Positions 25,149 to 33,602 of a stretch of 38,802 bases of DNA are shown piece after piece. Below the pieces are notes generated by a model. It worked only from the letters and a program-made list of their open reading frames with translations. It searched no databases and was not told the origin of the DNA. Both the position numbers and the translations under genes were made by a program. Position 1 is the stretch's first letter. Every line of letters begins with the position of its first letter. This stretch comes from Bacteroidales bacterium (GTDB taxonomy: Bacteria; Bacteroidota; Bacteroidia; Bacteroidales; P3): positions 1 to 38,802 of the forward strand of contig JAFZFU010000080.1 of the NCBI GenBank assembly GCA_017555745.1. The letters are read 5' to 3'.

Positions 25149-26213
25149 ATGGACAAAACAACTCTAAAACTGCCTGATGGAAATATAGTGGAGGCGATGG
25201 CTCCGGTGGTGGTGTCGGCCAGCAGATCTACCGATATACCGGCTTTTTATGCCCAGTGGTTTATTGAAAGATTGAAGGCCGGATATGTGGTGTGGTACAA
25301 TCCTTTCAACAACCGCCACACATACGTGTCGTTTAAAAACTGTAAAGTGGTGGTGTTTTGGACAAAGAATCCTCTCTCCATTATTCCTTTGTTGGGCGAA
25401 TTGGATAAGCGTGGAATACACTATTATTTCCAACATAGCATGAACGACTACGACCAAGAACGTTTCGAGCCTAATGTTCCAAGTATAGAAAAGCGTATAG
25501 AAACGTTTAAAGAACTGTCTTCTATGATAGGCAGTGAGCGTATAATATGGCGTTTCGATCCGTTGGTGATAACACCTCATTTGGGCATCGATGAGCTTGC
25601 TAAACGAATAGAGCGCATAGGCGAAGGCATAAAGGGTTGTACCGATAAACTTGTGTTCAGTTTTATAGATATAAACGCCTACCGCAAGGTGCAGAACAAT
25701 ATGGTGAAAGAAACGGGGAATTTTACGAAGGAGGATATTGGTAGTTGGGAGTTCAGTGTGCAACAGATGGAGGCTATGGCCATGCGTTTGGCAGCATTGC
25801 GCGACCATTGGGCCGCCGAGGGATGGAAGATAGAGTTGGCCACATGTGGCGAAGCGTTTAATTTGGATAAATACAATATATCGCACAACCGTTGCATAGA
25901 TGCCGAACTGATGAAGCGTGTATTTGCCCACGATGAAGACTTGGTTTATTATTTGAACTATGGCGAACTGCGCCGACCTACAGATTTATCGTTGTTTGCC
26001 TTTGAGGATAACATCCGTAACCCTCTTACCGAAAAGCAACTTAAGGATAAAGGTCAACGAAAAGAGTGTGGCTGTATGGTGGCAAAAGATATAGGTATGT
26101 ATAACACATGCAGTCATTTTTGTGTGTACTGCTACGCCAACACTTCGAAAGAAATAGTAATAAAAAATCGCCAAAAACATACCATAGACAGCGAAAGTAT
26201 TATCTGCCGATGA
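25149..26213 (+). CDS. DUF1848 family protein with a C-terminal cysteine cluster
   Basis: The 354-residue cytosolic protein matches DUF1848 by its opening (VVVSASRSTDIPAFYAQWF), the YNPFN and FWTKNP motifs, and WRFDP in the middle. Near the C-terminus lies C307-x-C309 and then C321-x3-C325-x2-C328 (TCSHFCVYCYAN). CxxxCxxC is the arrangement that holds the 4Fe-4S cluster of radical SAM enzymes, but there it stands near the N-terminus; in this family it is at the end of the chain. A metal or Fe-S role is likely, the reaction is not known. It ends in a TGA and a two-way terminator follows. No functional partner is evident next to it. Confidence 0.82.
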   Translation: MDKTTLKLPDGNIVEAMAPVVVSASRSTDIPAFYAQWFIERLKAGYVVWYNPFNNRHTYVSFKNCKVVVFWTKNPLSIIPLLGELDKRGIHYYFQHSMNDYDQERFEPNVPSIEKRIETFKELSSMIGSERIIWRFDPLVITPHLGIDELAKRIERIGEGIKGCTDKLVFSFIDINAYRKVQNNMVKETGNFTKEDIGSWEFSVQQMEAMAMRLAALRDHWAAEGWKIELATCGEAFNLDKYNISHNRCIDAELMKRVFAHDEDLVYYLNYGELRRPTDLSLFAFEDNIRNPLTEKQLKDKGQRKECGCMVAKDIGMYNTCSHFCVYCYANTSKEIVIKNRQKHTIDSESIICR

Positions 26214-26277
26214 TATATTGCAGATATTTATTGTCTGACGTGTTTAGCATAACGTTTTGTGGTGTAATAAAAAAAGA

Positions 26278-26315
26278 CGAAAGATAGTATATCGTTTATC
26301 TTTCGGCCTTTTTTA
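26278..26315. terminator. Two-way rho-independent terminator between converging genes
   Basis: CGAAAGATA (26278-26286) and TATCTTTCG (26297-26305) form a perfect 9-bp stem. It is followed by a T-run on the plus strand and preceded by an A-run that serves as the T-run on the minus strand. It can therefore end both the DUF1848 transcript and the dehydrogenase operon. Confidence 0.85.
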
Positions 26316-26333
26316 TTGGTGTAAGTATATATA

Positions 26334-27269
26334 TTATTGTTTATCTAACCATTTGCGTATGTTGTCCATTACTATGTCGGCCCGTATGTCGAATGCTTCG
26401 CGAGTGGCATAGGCTATGTGAGGTAGCAATACTGCGTTTGGTGCTGATAGCAGAGGATGGTTTTCTGGCAATGGTGGCTCGGTTTCGTATACATCTATTC
26501 CGGCACCGGCTATCTTGCTGTTTTTCAAGGCTTGCGCCAATGCGTTGTTGTCTACCACCGCTCCGCGTGCGGTATTTATAAGTATTGCCGAAGGTTTCAT
26601 CAGAGATATCATTTCGGCGTTAATCATTTGAGCAGTGTTTTGGGTGGCAGGTACGTGTAGGGTTACTATGTCGGAGTTCGCCATAAGGTGTTCCAACGAA
26701 ACGTATTCTACGCCTAACGCTTTAACTTCGCTACGTTGTGTACGGCTATATGCCAATACTTTACAACCAAAGGCTTTGAGTAGATTGATGGTTTGTATGC
26801 CTATGGCACCTGTGCCTACAACGCCCACTGTTTTGCCATGTAGTTCGCGACCCAAAAACATGCCTCTCGACCCAAGTTGACGGGTGTTGGCATCCATTTC
26901 GGTAATTTTGCGGTATACGTCGAGCATAAGACCTATTGCCAACTCGCTTACAGCCACTGTCGAGTAGCCCGAAGCGTTGAACACTTCGATGTTGTTGGCA
27001 CGACAGTAGTCCAAATCAATGTGGTCCAATCCGGTAAAAGCTACCGATAGCATTTTTATGTTAGGACATTTGGCCATAGTTTCAGCCGAAAGACGTATGT
27101 TCGAAATAACTACTATGTCGGCATCGCCGATGCGTTGTGCTATTGTGTTGGGATTTTCGTTGCGGTCCATGTAGTATTCAAACACGCAATTCTTTGTTTC
27201 AAATTCGGCACGCAAGGTTTCAAATTGTTCTTTGCCAATGCCCAATGGTTCTACTACAGATATTCTCAT
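26334..27269 (-). CDS. D-isomer specific 2-hydroxyacid dehydrogenase
   Basis: This 311-residue NAD-dependent enzyme oxidises a D-2-hydroxyacid or reduces the matching 2-oxo acid. Visible are the Rossmann motif G152-T-G-A-I-G157 and the catalytic set R235 (NTARGAVVD), E264 (YETEPPLPENHP) and H284 (LLPHIAYAT). The length is normal for glycerate/hydroxypyruvate-type members, and it lacks the ACT domain of long serine-pathway phosphoglycerate dehydrogenases. The true substrate cannot be read from the sequence. It is the last gene of an operon, 16 bases after the ABC-F gene. Confidence 0.9.
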   Translation of the reverse strand: MRISVVEPLGIGKEQFETLRAEFETKNCVFEYYMDRNENPNTIAQRIGDADIVVISNIRLSAETMAKCPNIKMLSVAFTGLDHIDLDYCRANNIEVFNASGYSTVAVSELAIGLMLDVYRKITEMDANTRQLGSRGMFLGRELHGKTVGVVGTGAIGIQTINLLKAFGCKVLAYSRTQRSEVKALGVEYVSLEHLMANSDIVTLHVPATQNTAQMINAEMISLMKPSAILINTARGAVVDNNALAQALKNSKIAGAGIDVYETEPPLPENHPLLSAPNAVLLPHIAYATREAFDIRADIVMDNIRKWLDKQ

Positions 27270-27285
27270 CTTAATTCAGTTTGTG

Positions 27286-29172
27286 TTAATTCATTATTTC
27301 GTCGAGTTCCAGCCAACGTAGTTCTTTTTCGTCTATAAGTTCTCGTATTTCTCCTATTCGGGTAGCCCACGAGTTTAGTTTTTCGTAGTCTGTTTCTTGT
27401 CCCGAGTTCATTAGTTGTTCTAATTCTGCTTTTTCTTTTTCAAGAACTTCTATCTCGTTGGTTAGTTGCTCGTATTCTTGTTTTTGTTTGTATGTAGGCT
27501 TTGCCGCCGATTTTGTGCGTTCGTATTTGGGTTTTTCTTCGCGTTTTTGTTGTGTGGCAATGCGTTGTTCTTGTTCTTTTAGCTTTATGTAGTCGGTGTA
27601 GTTGCTGTGGTAGTCGCGTATTTTTCCGTTTCCTTCAAATACAAAAAGGTGGTCAACAAGGTCGTCCATAAAGTTGCGGTCGTGCGACACTATTATCAAA
27701 CAACCTTTATAGTTTTCCAAAAACTCTTCGAGTATTTCCAATGTGTATATATCCAAGTCGTTGGTAGGTTCGTCGAGTATCAGGAAATTGGGGTTTGCCA
27801 TCAGTACTTTAAGTAGGTATAGTCTTCGGCGTTCGCCACCGCTAAGGTTGCCGTAATAGTTATATTGTGTGCTGTCGTCGAATCCGAAATGACGTAAGAA
27901 CTGAGTGGCGCTCATCTCTTTACCATTTTCGAGGTGTATTACTTCGGCCACATCTTTTATTATCTCTATTACTCGTCGATCGTCGCTTTCGGTAAGGCCG
28001 TTTTGGGTATAAAAACCAAATTGTACGGTTTGTCCCACTATAATGTTGCCGCTATCGGGTTTGAGGGCTTGTGTTATGATGTTCAGGAATGTGGATTTTC
28101 CCACGCCGTTTTGTCCTACTATGCCTATTTTTTCGTTTTTCTTAAAGGTGTAAGTGAAATCATCTACAAGCGCTTTGCCTTCGTATTGTTTCGATACATT
28201 GTACATCTCCAATATCTTTCCGCCAATGCGTTCTGTTTTTACCGATAGGGTAGGGCGGTGGTCGTCAATGCGTTGTAGGGCTTTGTCTTTAAGTTCGTAA
28301 AAAGAGTCGATACGGGCTCGTGCTTTGGTGCCTCTTGCGGATGGCATGTGTCGCATCCAATCTAATTCGGTACGATATAGGTTTTTGGCTTTTTCTATTT
28401 CGCGACGTTCTATCTCTTGGCGTTCGGCTTTCTTTTCTACATAGTAGGCGTATGTGCCCTTGTAGTGAAATAGGTGTCCTTTGTCGATTTCTATTATATC
28501 GTGGCAAACATTGTCCAGAAAATAGCGGTCGTGGGTTACCATGAGTATGCTTAGGTTTTGTTTCGACAGAAACTCTTCGAGCCACTCTATCATTTTTATG
28601 TCTAAGTGGTTAGTGGGCTCGTCGAGGATAAGCAGGTTTGCATCGTCGATTAAAACTTTAGATAGTGCTATTTTCTTACGTTCGCCACCGCTAAGCATGG
28701 CTATGGTTTTGTCAAGATCGTTGACTTCGAGTCGGCTCAAAATCTCTTTTACTCTATTTTCGTAGTCCCATGCACCTATGGTGTCCATGGTGTTCATGGC
28801 ATCTTGCAGTTGTTTTTCGTGTATGCCCGATGGCGATAGTTGTATGTTTAGTAGTGCCTTCTCGTAGTTGTTAACGGCCTGTACGTATTTGTTTTCCGAA
28901 GCAAATACGTATTCTCTTACCGTCATTGTTTCGTTCATCAACGGATTTTGAGGGAGGTATGCCATTCGCACATCGTTGCGGAACACCACTTTGCCGGCAT
29001 CGGCTAATGCTGTACCCGTTATTATGTTCAACAGCGATGTTTTGCCTGTGCCGTTGCGTGCTATAAGGGCCGTCTTTTGTCCGGCATTGATACCAAACGA
29101 TATGTCTTCGAACAAGAGTTTTTCGCCAAACGATTTGGTAAGGTTTTCTACTGTCAATAATGCGTCAGCCAT
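27286..29172 (-). CDS. ABC-F family ATPase (Uup-like)
   Basis: The 628-residue soluble protein has two ABC ATPase domains and no membrane segment, as in ABC-F proteins that act on the ribosome. Domain 1 has the P-loop ARNGTGKT (38-45), signature LSGGERKK and Walker B LLILDEPTNHLD. Domain 2 has GQNGVGKST, LSGGERRR and FLILDEPTNDLD. A linker with many charged residues joins them. The C-terminal 100 residues, with EVLEKEKAELEQLM, form a coiled coil as in Uup. It is transcribed with the EnvC-like gene, nine bases upstream. It could be a housekeeping translation factor; no antibiotic-resistance role is indicated. Confidence 0.92.
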   Translation of the reverse strand: MADALLTVENLTKSFGEKLLFEDISFGINAGQKTALIARNGTGKTSLLNIITGTALADAGKVVFRNDVRMAYLPQNPLMNETMTVREYVFASENKYVQAVNNYEKALLNIQLSPSGIHEKQLQDAMNTMDTIGAWDYENRVKEILSRLEVNDLDKTIAMLSGGERKKIALSKVLIDDANLLILDEPTNHLDIKMIEWLEEFLSKQNLSILMVTHDRYFLDNVCHDIIEIDKGHLFHYKGTYAYYVEKKAERQEIERREIEKAKNLYRTELDWMRHMPSARGTKARARIDSFYELKDKALQRIDDHRPTLSVKTERIGGKILEMYNVSKQYEGKALVDDFTYTFKKNEKIGIVGQNGVGKSTFLNIITQALKPDSGNIIVGQTVQFGFYTQNGLTESDDRRVIEIIKDVAEVIHLENGKEMSATQFLRHFGFDDSTQYNYYGNLSGGERRRLYLLKVLMANPNFLILDEPTNDLDIYTLEILEEFLENYKGCLIIVSHDRNFMDDLVDHLFVFEGNGKIRDYHSNYTDYIKLKEQEQRIATQQKREEKPKYERTKSAAKPTYKQKQEYEQLTNEIEVLEKEKAELEQLMNSGQETDYEKLNSWATRIGEIRELIDEKELRWLELDEIMN

Positions 29173-29181
29173 AGTGTGTTG

Positions 29182-30399
29182 TTATTTAGCAAGCCATATT
29201 CGTGGGTTTTGACTTTCTACTTGAGCGTCTTTGCCACCCCATATTTGGAAGTTGAATTCGGCTCTGTTTTCGTCGTTGGTATGTACCACACCTATTTTTT
29301 GTTTCGTAGCCACTTCTGTGCCTTCTTTTACTGATACTGTTTCGAGATTGGTGTATACCGTTATATAGTTGCCATGTTTTATAAATACCATTTTATATCC
29401 GTTAGGGCCTGTGGCAATACGTGTTACTTTTCCGTCGAATACCGAACGTACAGAAGCACCGCGGTCGGTAAGCAATTCTATACCATAGTTCATGTTTTCG
29501 CCACCCGATTTATGTTTGTAGCGGCCATATTCGCGTATAACGATCGACTTGGCTGTGGGCCAAGGTAGGCGTCCCTTGTTGGCCAAAAAGTCTTTCGATA
29601 ATTCCAATTCTTCAGCATTCTCTTTAGGAGTGGCCGTTTTGTTGGCTTTGCGACTTTTTGCCAATTCTTCGTTTATAATCTTTTGTATTTGAGCCTGTAG
29701 TTGCTTGGCTTGTTTTTCTTTCTTTTTAAGTTCGGCCGATAGTTGTTTTTCTTTCTTTTTGTAGTCGTTGATGTTTTTTTGTTTCAAAGCCTTTTCAGAC
29801 GATAGTTGTTGTTTGTTCTTTTTTTCTTGTGAAAGAAGGTTTTGTTGTTGACTTTTTTGTACAACCAACTGATACGACATGTTTTCCAATTCGGCTTGAT
29901 GGTTTCTGATAAGTTGTGCCTGATGTCGACGATAACGACTATAGGCATTGTAATATTTTGTGCGTAAATATGTTCTGTTGAATTGAGCGGGGTTTACTGT
30001 AAGAGTTGTTCGGTTTAGCGCACCTCGTTCTTTGTATAATACTTGCACAATTTTGGCATATTCGGCTTTTAGAGTGTCGATTTCATTCTTTAGCAGAAGA
30101 ATGCTGTCGCTTGTGGCCACAAGTTGTGATTCGAGTATTCCCAATTGCGTGTTGATGTTTTTGATAAGGTTTTCGCGTTGTTTTATTTTTTTGTTTAAAG
30201 TATTCAACTGCGAACTTGATAAATTCTTATTCTTGCGTGTCGTGGCCAAATCTTTATTCAATTTGCGTATTTCATTTTCAATCTTTTGTTTCTCTTTTTC
30301 TAATTGTTTTCTGCTTTGTGCGTTGGTTGCAAGTGGCAACGATAGCAAAAATACGCATGCCAAAACTAATATCTTTTCTATATATTTATTTAATTTCAT
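29182..30399 (-). CDS. EnvC-like murein hydrolase activator (M23/LytM domain, degenerate)
   Basis: From the ATG at 30399 the product has 405 residues: a signal peptide (1-28, LPLATNAQ), a long coiled coil in two stretches to about residue 270, and a C-terminal LytM domain. The zinc ligands of active M23 peptidases are missing: the HxGxD position reads NYGIEL and the HxH position reads TVYTNL. This is the pattern of EnvC-type proteins, which activate cell-division amidases rather than cut peptidoglycan themselves. The open frame continues up to 30492, but a TATCTTTG promoter box at 30438-30445 lies within that extension, so 30399 is chosen. It heads the operon with the ABC-F and dehydrogenase genes. 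Confidence 0.88.
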   Translation of the reverse strand: MKLNKYIEKILVLACVFLLSLPLATNAQSRKQLEKEKQKIENEIRKLNKDLATTRKNKNLSSSQLNTLNKKIKQRENLIKNINTQLGILESQLVATSDSILLLKNEIDTLKAEYAKIVQVLYKERGALNRTTLTVNPAQFNRTYLRTKYYNAYSRYRRHQAQLIRNHQAELENMSYQLVVQKSQQQNLLSQEKKNKQQLSSEKALKQKNINDYKKKEKQLSAELKKKEKQAKQLQAQIQKIINEELAKSRKANKTATPKENAEELELSKDFLANKGRLPWPTAKSIVIREYGRYKHKSGGENMNYGIELLTDRGASVRSVFDGKVTRIATGPNGYKMVFIKHGNYITVYTNLETVSVKEGTEVATKQKIGVVHTNDENRAEFNFQIWGGKDAQVESQNPRIWLAK

Positions 30400-30437
30400 G
30401 TACTTTACATTTATAGTGCTAATAAAATCTTTAAATT

Positions 30438-30445
30438 CAAAGATA
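30438..30445 (-). promoter_or_regulatory. -7 box of the envC-like operon
   Basis: Reverse strand TATCTTTG fits TAnnTTTG and would start transcription near 30431, some 32 bases before the start codon at 30399. This decides against the upstream ATG at 30492. Confidence 0.6.
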
Positions 30446-30729
30446 CATATAAAAATATACTCTACATTGTAGAAGATAAAATAGTTATCCATATTACTTT
30501 GTTGAAAAGAGTATATATGAGGTTGAGTCGATAAGGTAGACTTTGATTCTGTAAAATCTTTTACAAATTGACAACTAATACTGATTTTAGGTGTTAGATA
30601 TACAGAAAAAGTATTTAAAAGAACCTTTTTTTTATAAAAAATAATAGTTGTATATTTTTATAAATAAGATTGTTGCGATATTTATATTATTTTTTTTCAA
30701 AAAATATGTGGAAGTATGAGAAAAATAAT

Positions 30730-30737
30730 GTATATTT
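30730..30737 (+). promoter_or_regulatory. -7 box upstream of the SUMF1-domain gene
   Basis: TATATTTG fits TAnnTTTG and is followed by GCACCC at the likely start site. The gap to the start codon at 30937 is about 200 bases, longer than for any other gene in the window. Confidence 0.55.
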
Positions 30738-30936
30738 GCACCCGAAATCAGTGTCTTTAAATAAAAGGATATATAGGGCAATATCTAAAAATTTTGGAGT
30801 TATATTAACAAGAACAAACAGTAGAAATTTTGTGTTCTTTTGTAAATAAACACAATGATGTAGTTCGTTTGAATGAGTCTGTGTGACGGTATAAGAGTAG
30901 TAATATTGAAAAAATAACATATAAAACCTAAAGGAT

Positions 30937-31761
30937 ATGAATTTAACGGCAAAAATTTCGGAATCGACACTTTGTTCGAACTATTCGCAACCTGAAGTGG
31001 AGTTTGCCATAGGTAGCGTGAGTTTTTTGATGAAGTGTGTGTGTGGAGGCACTTTTATGATGGGGGCGCAACACACCAATGTGAATGACATAAACTATGA
31101 CCCTAAGTCTTTTGACTGGGAGGCACCGGTTCATTCTGTAACGGTGGATAGTTTTTATATGTCGGAAACTCTTGTGACGCAAGCTTTGTGGAAGGCTGTT
31201 ATGGGGTCAACTACTATGCCTGGTAATAAGCAGTGGAATGCTCAAGAAGGTTTAGGCGACAATTATCCTGCGTATAATGTAAGTTATCACGATGCCGAAA
31301 TCTTTGTCCAAAAGTTAAATGATATTCCTGAAATAAAAGATGCCGGTATAATGTTTCGTATCCCTACCGAAGCCGAATGGGAATTTGCTTGTAGAGGAGG
31401 TCTTAATTCTAGAGGGATGAGATTTTCGGGAAGCGATAAGGTAGATGATGTGGCATGGTTCGACTATGTCAGCAATTCGCAAGCTCATCAAGTTAAAGAA
31501 AAGATGCCAAACGAATTGGGATTATATGATATGAGCGGCAATTTGTTTGAGTGGTGTTTGGATTGGTATACCCGTTATAACTCAGATTCGTTGGTTAATC
31601 CACAAGGTCCGTCATCGGGAGCAAGACGTGTGTTGCGCGGCGGATGTTGGAATTATTCTTCGCGAAACTGTAGAGTGTCATATCGCCTCAACGATTCGCC
31701 TCATCATGCTGATAGCTATTATGGCTTGCGTTTGGCAATGAATCTGGTAAAAGAAAACTAA
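30937..31761 (+). CDS. SUMF1/FGE-sulfatase domain protein
   Basis: This 274-residue protein is one SUMF1-type domain: the opening GGTFMMGAQ, the core RIPTEAEWEFACRGG, GLYDMSGNLFEWC and the closing RVLRGGCWNYSSRNCRVSYR. True formylglycine-generating enzymes use two cysteines five residues apart near the end. Here C245 fits the second, but the first is replaced, and C237 stands four positions earlier, where Ser is usual. It is therefore probably not a sulfatase activator but one of the many SUMF1-fold proteins that bind ligands or modify other targets. No signal peptide is present. It stands 61 bases before a TlpA-like lipoprotein gene. Confidence 0.85.
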   Translation: MNLTAKISESTLCSNYSQPEVEFAIGSVSFLMKCVCGGTFMMGAQHTNVNDINYDPKSFDWEAPVHSVTVDSFYMSETLVTQALWKAVMGSTTMPGNKQWNAQEGLGDNYPAYNVSYHDAEIFVQKLNDIPEIKDAGIMFRIPTEAEWEFACRGGLNSRGMRFSGSDKVDDVAWFDYVSNSQAHQVKEKMPNELGLYDMSGNLFEWCLDWYTRYNSDSLVNPQGPSSGARRVLRGGCWNYSSRNCRVSYRLNDSPHHADSYYGLRLAMNLVKEN

Positions 31762-31822
31762 AAAGAATACATCTTGTAAATGTGATAATACATGAAACGT
31801 TAAAATTAAAATAGACTATAAA

Positions 31823-32947
31823 ATGAATAATATTGGATTACTAAGAAGGGTAATACTCCCTATGTTGTTGGTGCTTATTATGGGTGCTTGCAAACAAAAA
31901 CAAGAATATGTATTGTTTGGCAATGTTGACAAAATATTGTTCGAAGGAGCCGAAGTATACATAGTGAATGGAGAGGATTGGAAAATTAAATTAGATTCTT
32001 CTGTTGTCAGAGATGGATGGTTTAGAATGCAAGGGGAAGTAAAACATCCGATTATAGCAACGGTGATTGTTAAAAATCAATCGGGAAAGCGTCTTACGAT
32101 GAATTGTGTATTGGAAAAAGGCGTTATAGAGATGGATTTCTCTGAAAATGTTATTTCGGGTACACCTCAAAACGAAGCTTTACAAGAATTAAATACTGCA
32201 TGTGACACTGAAGTAGATATTTTAGAAATGCTTTATTCGCAATACATGACAGCCACAACCGAAGAGGAACGCAACGCAGTGGAGCAAAAATATGATAGTG
32301 TTAATGCATTATATAACGATAAGTATATGAAAGTGGCTTTGTGTACATACAATGCTAATAAGGATAACATATTAGGTGCTTATACTATGTACAAAGTAAT
32401 AGAATCTGGATATCAGTCGGGTACTATAACTTCGTATGTTGTTGATTCTCTTATGAAAGATGCAACACCTATTGTAAGTGAATTTAGCTTGACTAAGAAT
32501 TTGGTAGATGTTATACGCAATACAGAGAAAACTTCGGAAGGTAAGCACTATACTGATTTACAACTTTTGGAAGGAAAAGAACTTGTTGCCACCACTCTTT
32601 CAAAGCATATCGATGGCAAAGTGGCATTGATAGATTTTTGGGCTTCGTGGTGTCGCCCTTGCCGTGATGAGATAGTCAACATTGCAAAAATATATGCTAA
32701 ATATGCCGATAAGGGCTTAGTGGTGATAGGATTGAACGTATGGGATAAACCCGAAAATCAACGCAAAACTATCGAAACTATGAAAATGTCGTGGATTCAA
32801 TTGTCAGATACTACAAACAATGCGACAAATGTGTATGGCATAGCCGGTATACCTCAAATAATGGTTATAGATGATGATGGAACTATATTGGCTCGCAATC
32901 TTCGCGGAGAAGAAATAGAAAAAGTTGTAATTGAAGCTTTGAAATAA
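31823..32947 (+). CDS. TlpA-like thioredoxin lipoprotein
   Basis: The 374-residue product has a lipoprotein signal ending LIMGAC (C23), an N-terminal DUF4369-like beta domain (about 25-120), a helical middle and a C-terminal thioredoxin fold of the TlpA/AhpC-TSA type. The redox motif is W276-C277-R278-P279-C280, and the cis-Pro appears in GIAGIPQIMVID. Such proteins face the periplasm and reduce or form disulfides in other envelope proteins. Both active cysteines are present. A terminator follows at 32974. Confidence 0.9.
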   Translation: MNNIGLLRRVILPMLLVLIMGACKQKQEYVLFGNVDKILFEGAEVYIVNGEDWKIKLDSSVVRDGWFRMQGEVKHPIIATVIVKNQSGKRLTMNCVLEKGVIEMDFSENVISGTPQNEALQELNTACDTEVDILEMLYSQYMTATTEEERNAVEQKYDSVNALYNDKYMKVALCTYNANKDNILGAYTMYKVIESGYQSGTITSYVVDSLMKDATPIVSEFSLTKNLVDVIRNTEKTSEGKHYTDLQLLEGKELVATTLSKHIDGKVALIDFWASWCRPCRDEIVNIAKIYAKYADKGLVVIGLNVWDKPENQRKTIETMKMSWIQLSDTTNNATNVYGIAGIPQIMVIDDDGTILARNLRGEEIEKVVIEALK

Positions 32948-32973
32948 TATACCCTTTCAAAATATTTTGATAT

Positions 32974-33011
32974 AAAGCGAGGCGGTTTCTTACTGCTTCG
33001 CTTTGTTTTTT
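32974..33011 (+). terminator. Rho-independent terminator after the TlpA-like gene
   Basis: AAAGCGAGGC (32974-32983) pairs with GCTTCGCTTT (32995-33004) over 10 bp with one G-U pair, followed by GTTTTTT. It is about 27 bases after the stop codon. Confidence 0.85.
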
Positions 33012-33125
33012 ATAGTTGGTTGACGAAAAAAGCCATAAATAATAAATGCTCACATACCAAAAACTATTTTTTTCTGTTATTAGGACTGATTGAAATTAAT
33101 AAATAGTATAAAATAGAAAAACTTT

Positions 33126-33581
33126 ATGAGAATTAGAAACTTTTTTATGATGGCATGTGCAGCATGTTTGTTGTTGTCGTGTAAATGTAGTTCAAATGTA
33201 ACTGAAAATTCATCTATCGAAACTCTTACAGCCGAAACAGTATGGATGCTTCAAAGTATTCGCACAAAAAAAATAACCTTTGGTGAAGATGGTCGTATTG
33301 CCTATATTCAGTTCAGACCCGAAGCAAAAAGCGTGAATGGATGTGCGGGTTGTAATCGTTTTTTTGGTTCGTACGAAGAGCCAAAAGCCGGCGAAATAGT
33401 ATTTTCGGAAATGGGCGCCACCAAGATGGCTTGTCCGGAACACGAAATGGAGATAGAAGATTTGTTTTTAGCCAATTTGGCTAAAGTGAATGCTTATCGT
33501 ATTTCGGGCGATAAATTGGAATTGATGCACAACGATAACGTAATAATGACATTCGAAAAAACTACCTTACCTCAAGAATAA
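33126..33581 (+). CDS. META-domain lipoprotein (HslJ-like)
   Basis: The 151-residue product has a lipoprotein signal (ACLLLSC, C19) and one META domain: TVWMLQSI at the start, VNGCAGCNRFFGSY in the middle and FSEMGATKMACPE, the classical hallmark GxNxxxGxY and TxMAC motifs. Proteins of this type, such as HslJ of Escherichia coli, sit in the outer membrane; their activity is unclear. No promoter with a TAnnTTTG box is seen. It is followed by priA after 21 bases, so the two may share a transcript. Confidence 0.85.
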   Translation: MRIRNFFMMACAACLLLSCKCSSNVTENSSIETLTAETVWMLQSIRTKKITFGEDGRIAYIQFRPEAKSVNGCAGCNRFFGSYEEPKAGEIVFSEMGATKMACPEHEMEIEDLFLANLAKVNAYRISGDKLELMHNDNVIMTFEKTTLPQE

Positions 33582-33602
33582 ATAAGGTCAATATAGTTGA
33601 AT

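Larger units (their letters stand above)
30400..30936. other. Divergent intergenic region with a long leader for the SUMF1-domain gene
   Basis: It holds the minus-strand promoter at 30438-30445 and a plus-strand promoter at 30730-30737. The roughly 190 bases between the latter and the start at 30937 form an untranslated leader with one clear hairpin: AAGAACA near 30811 pairs with TGTTCTT near 30833, followed by TTGT. No gene is seen. Confidence 0.6.

Noticed and set aside
30400..30492. Longer start for the EnvC-like protein
   Set aside because: The extension precedes the signal peptide and contains the -7 promoter box.
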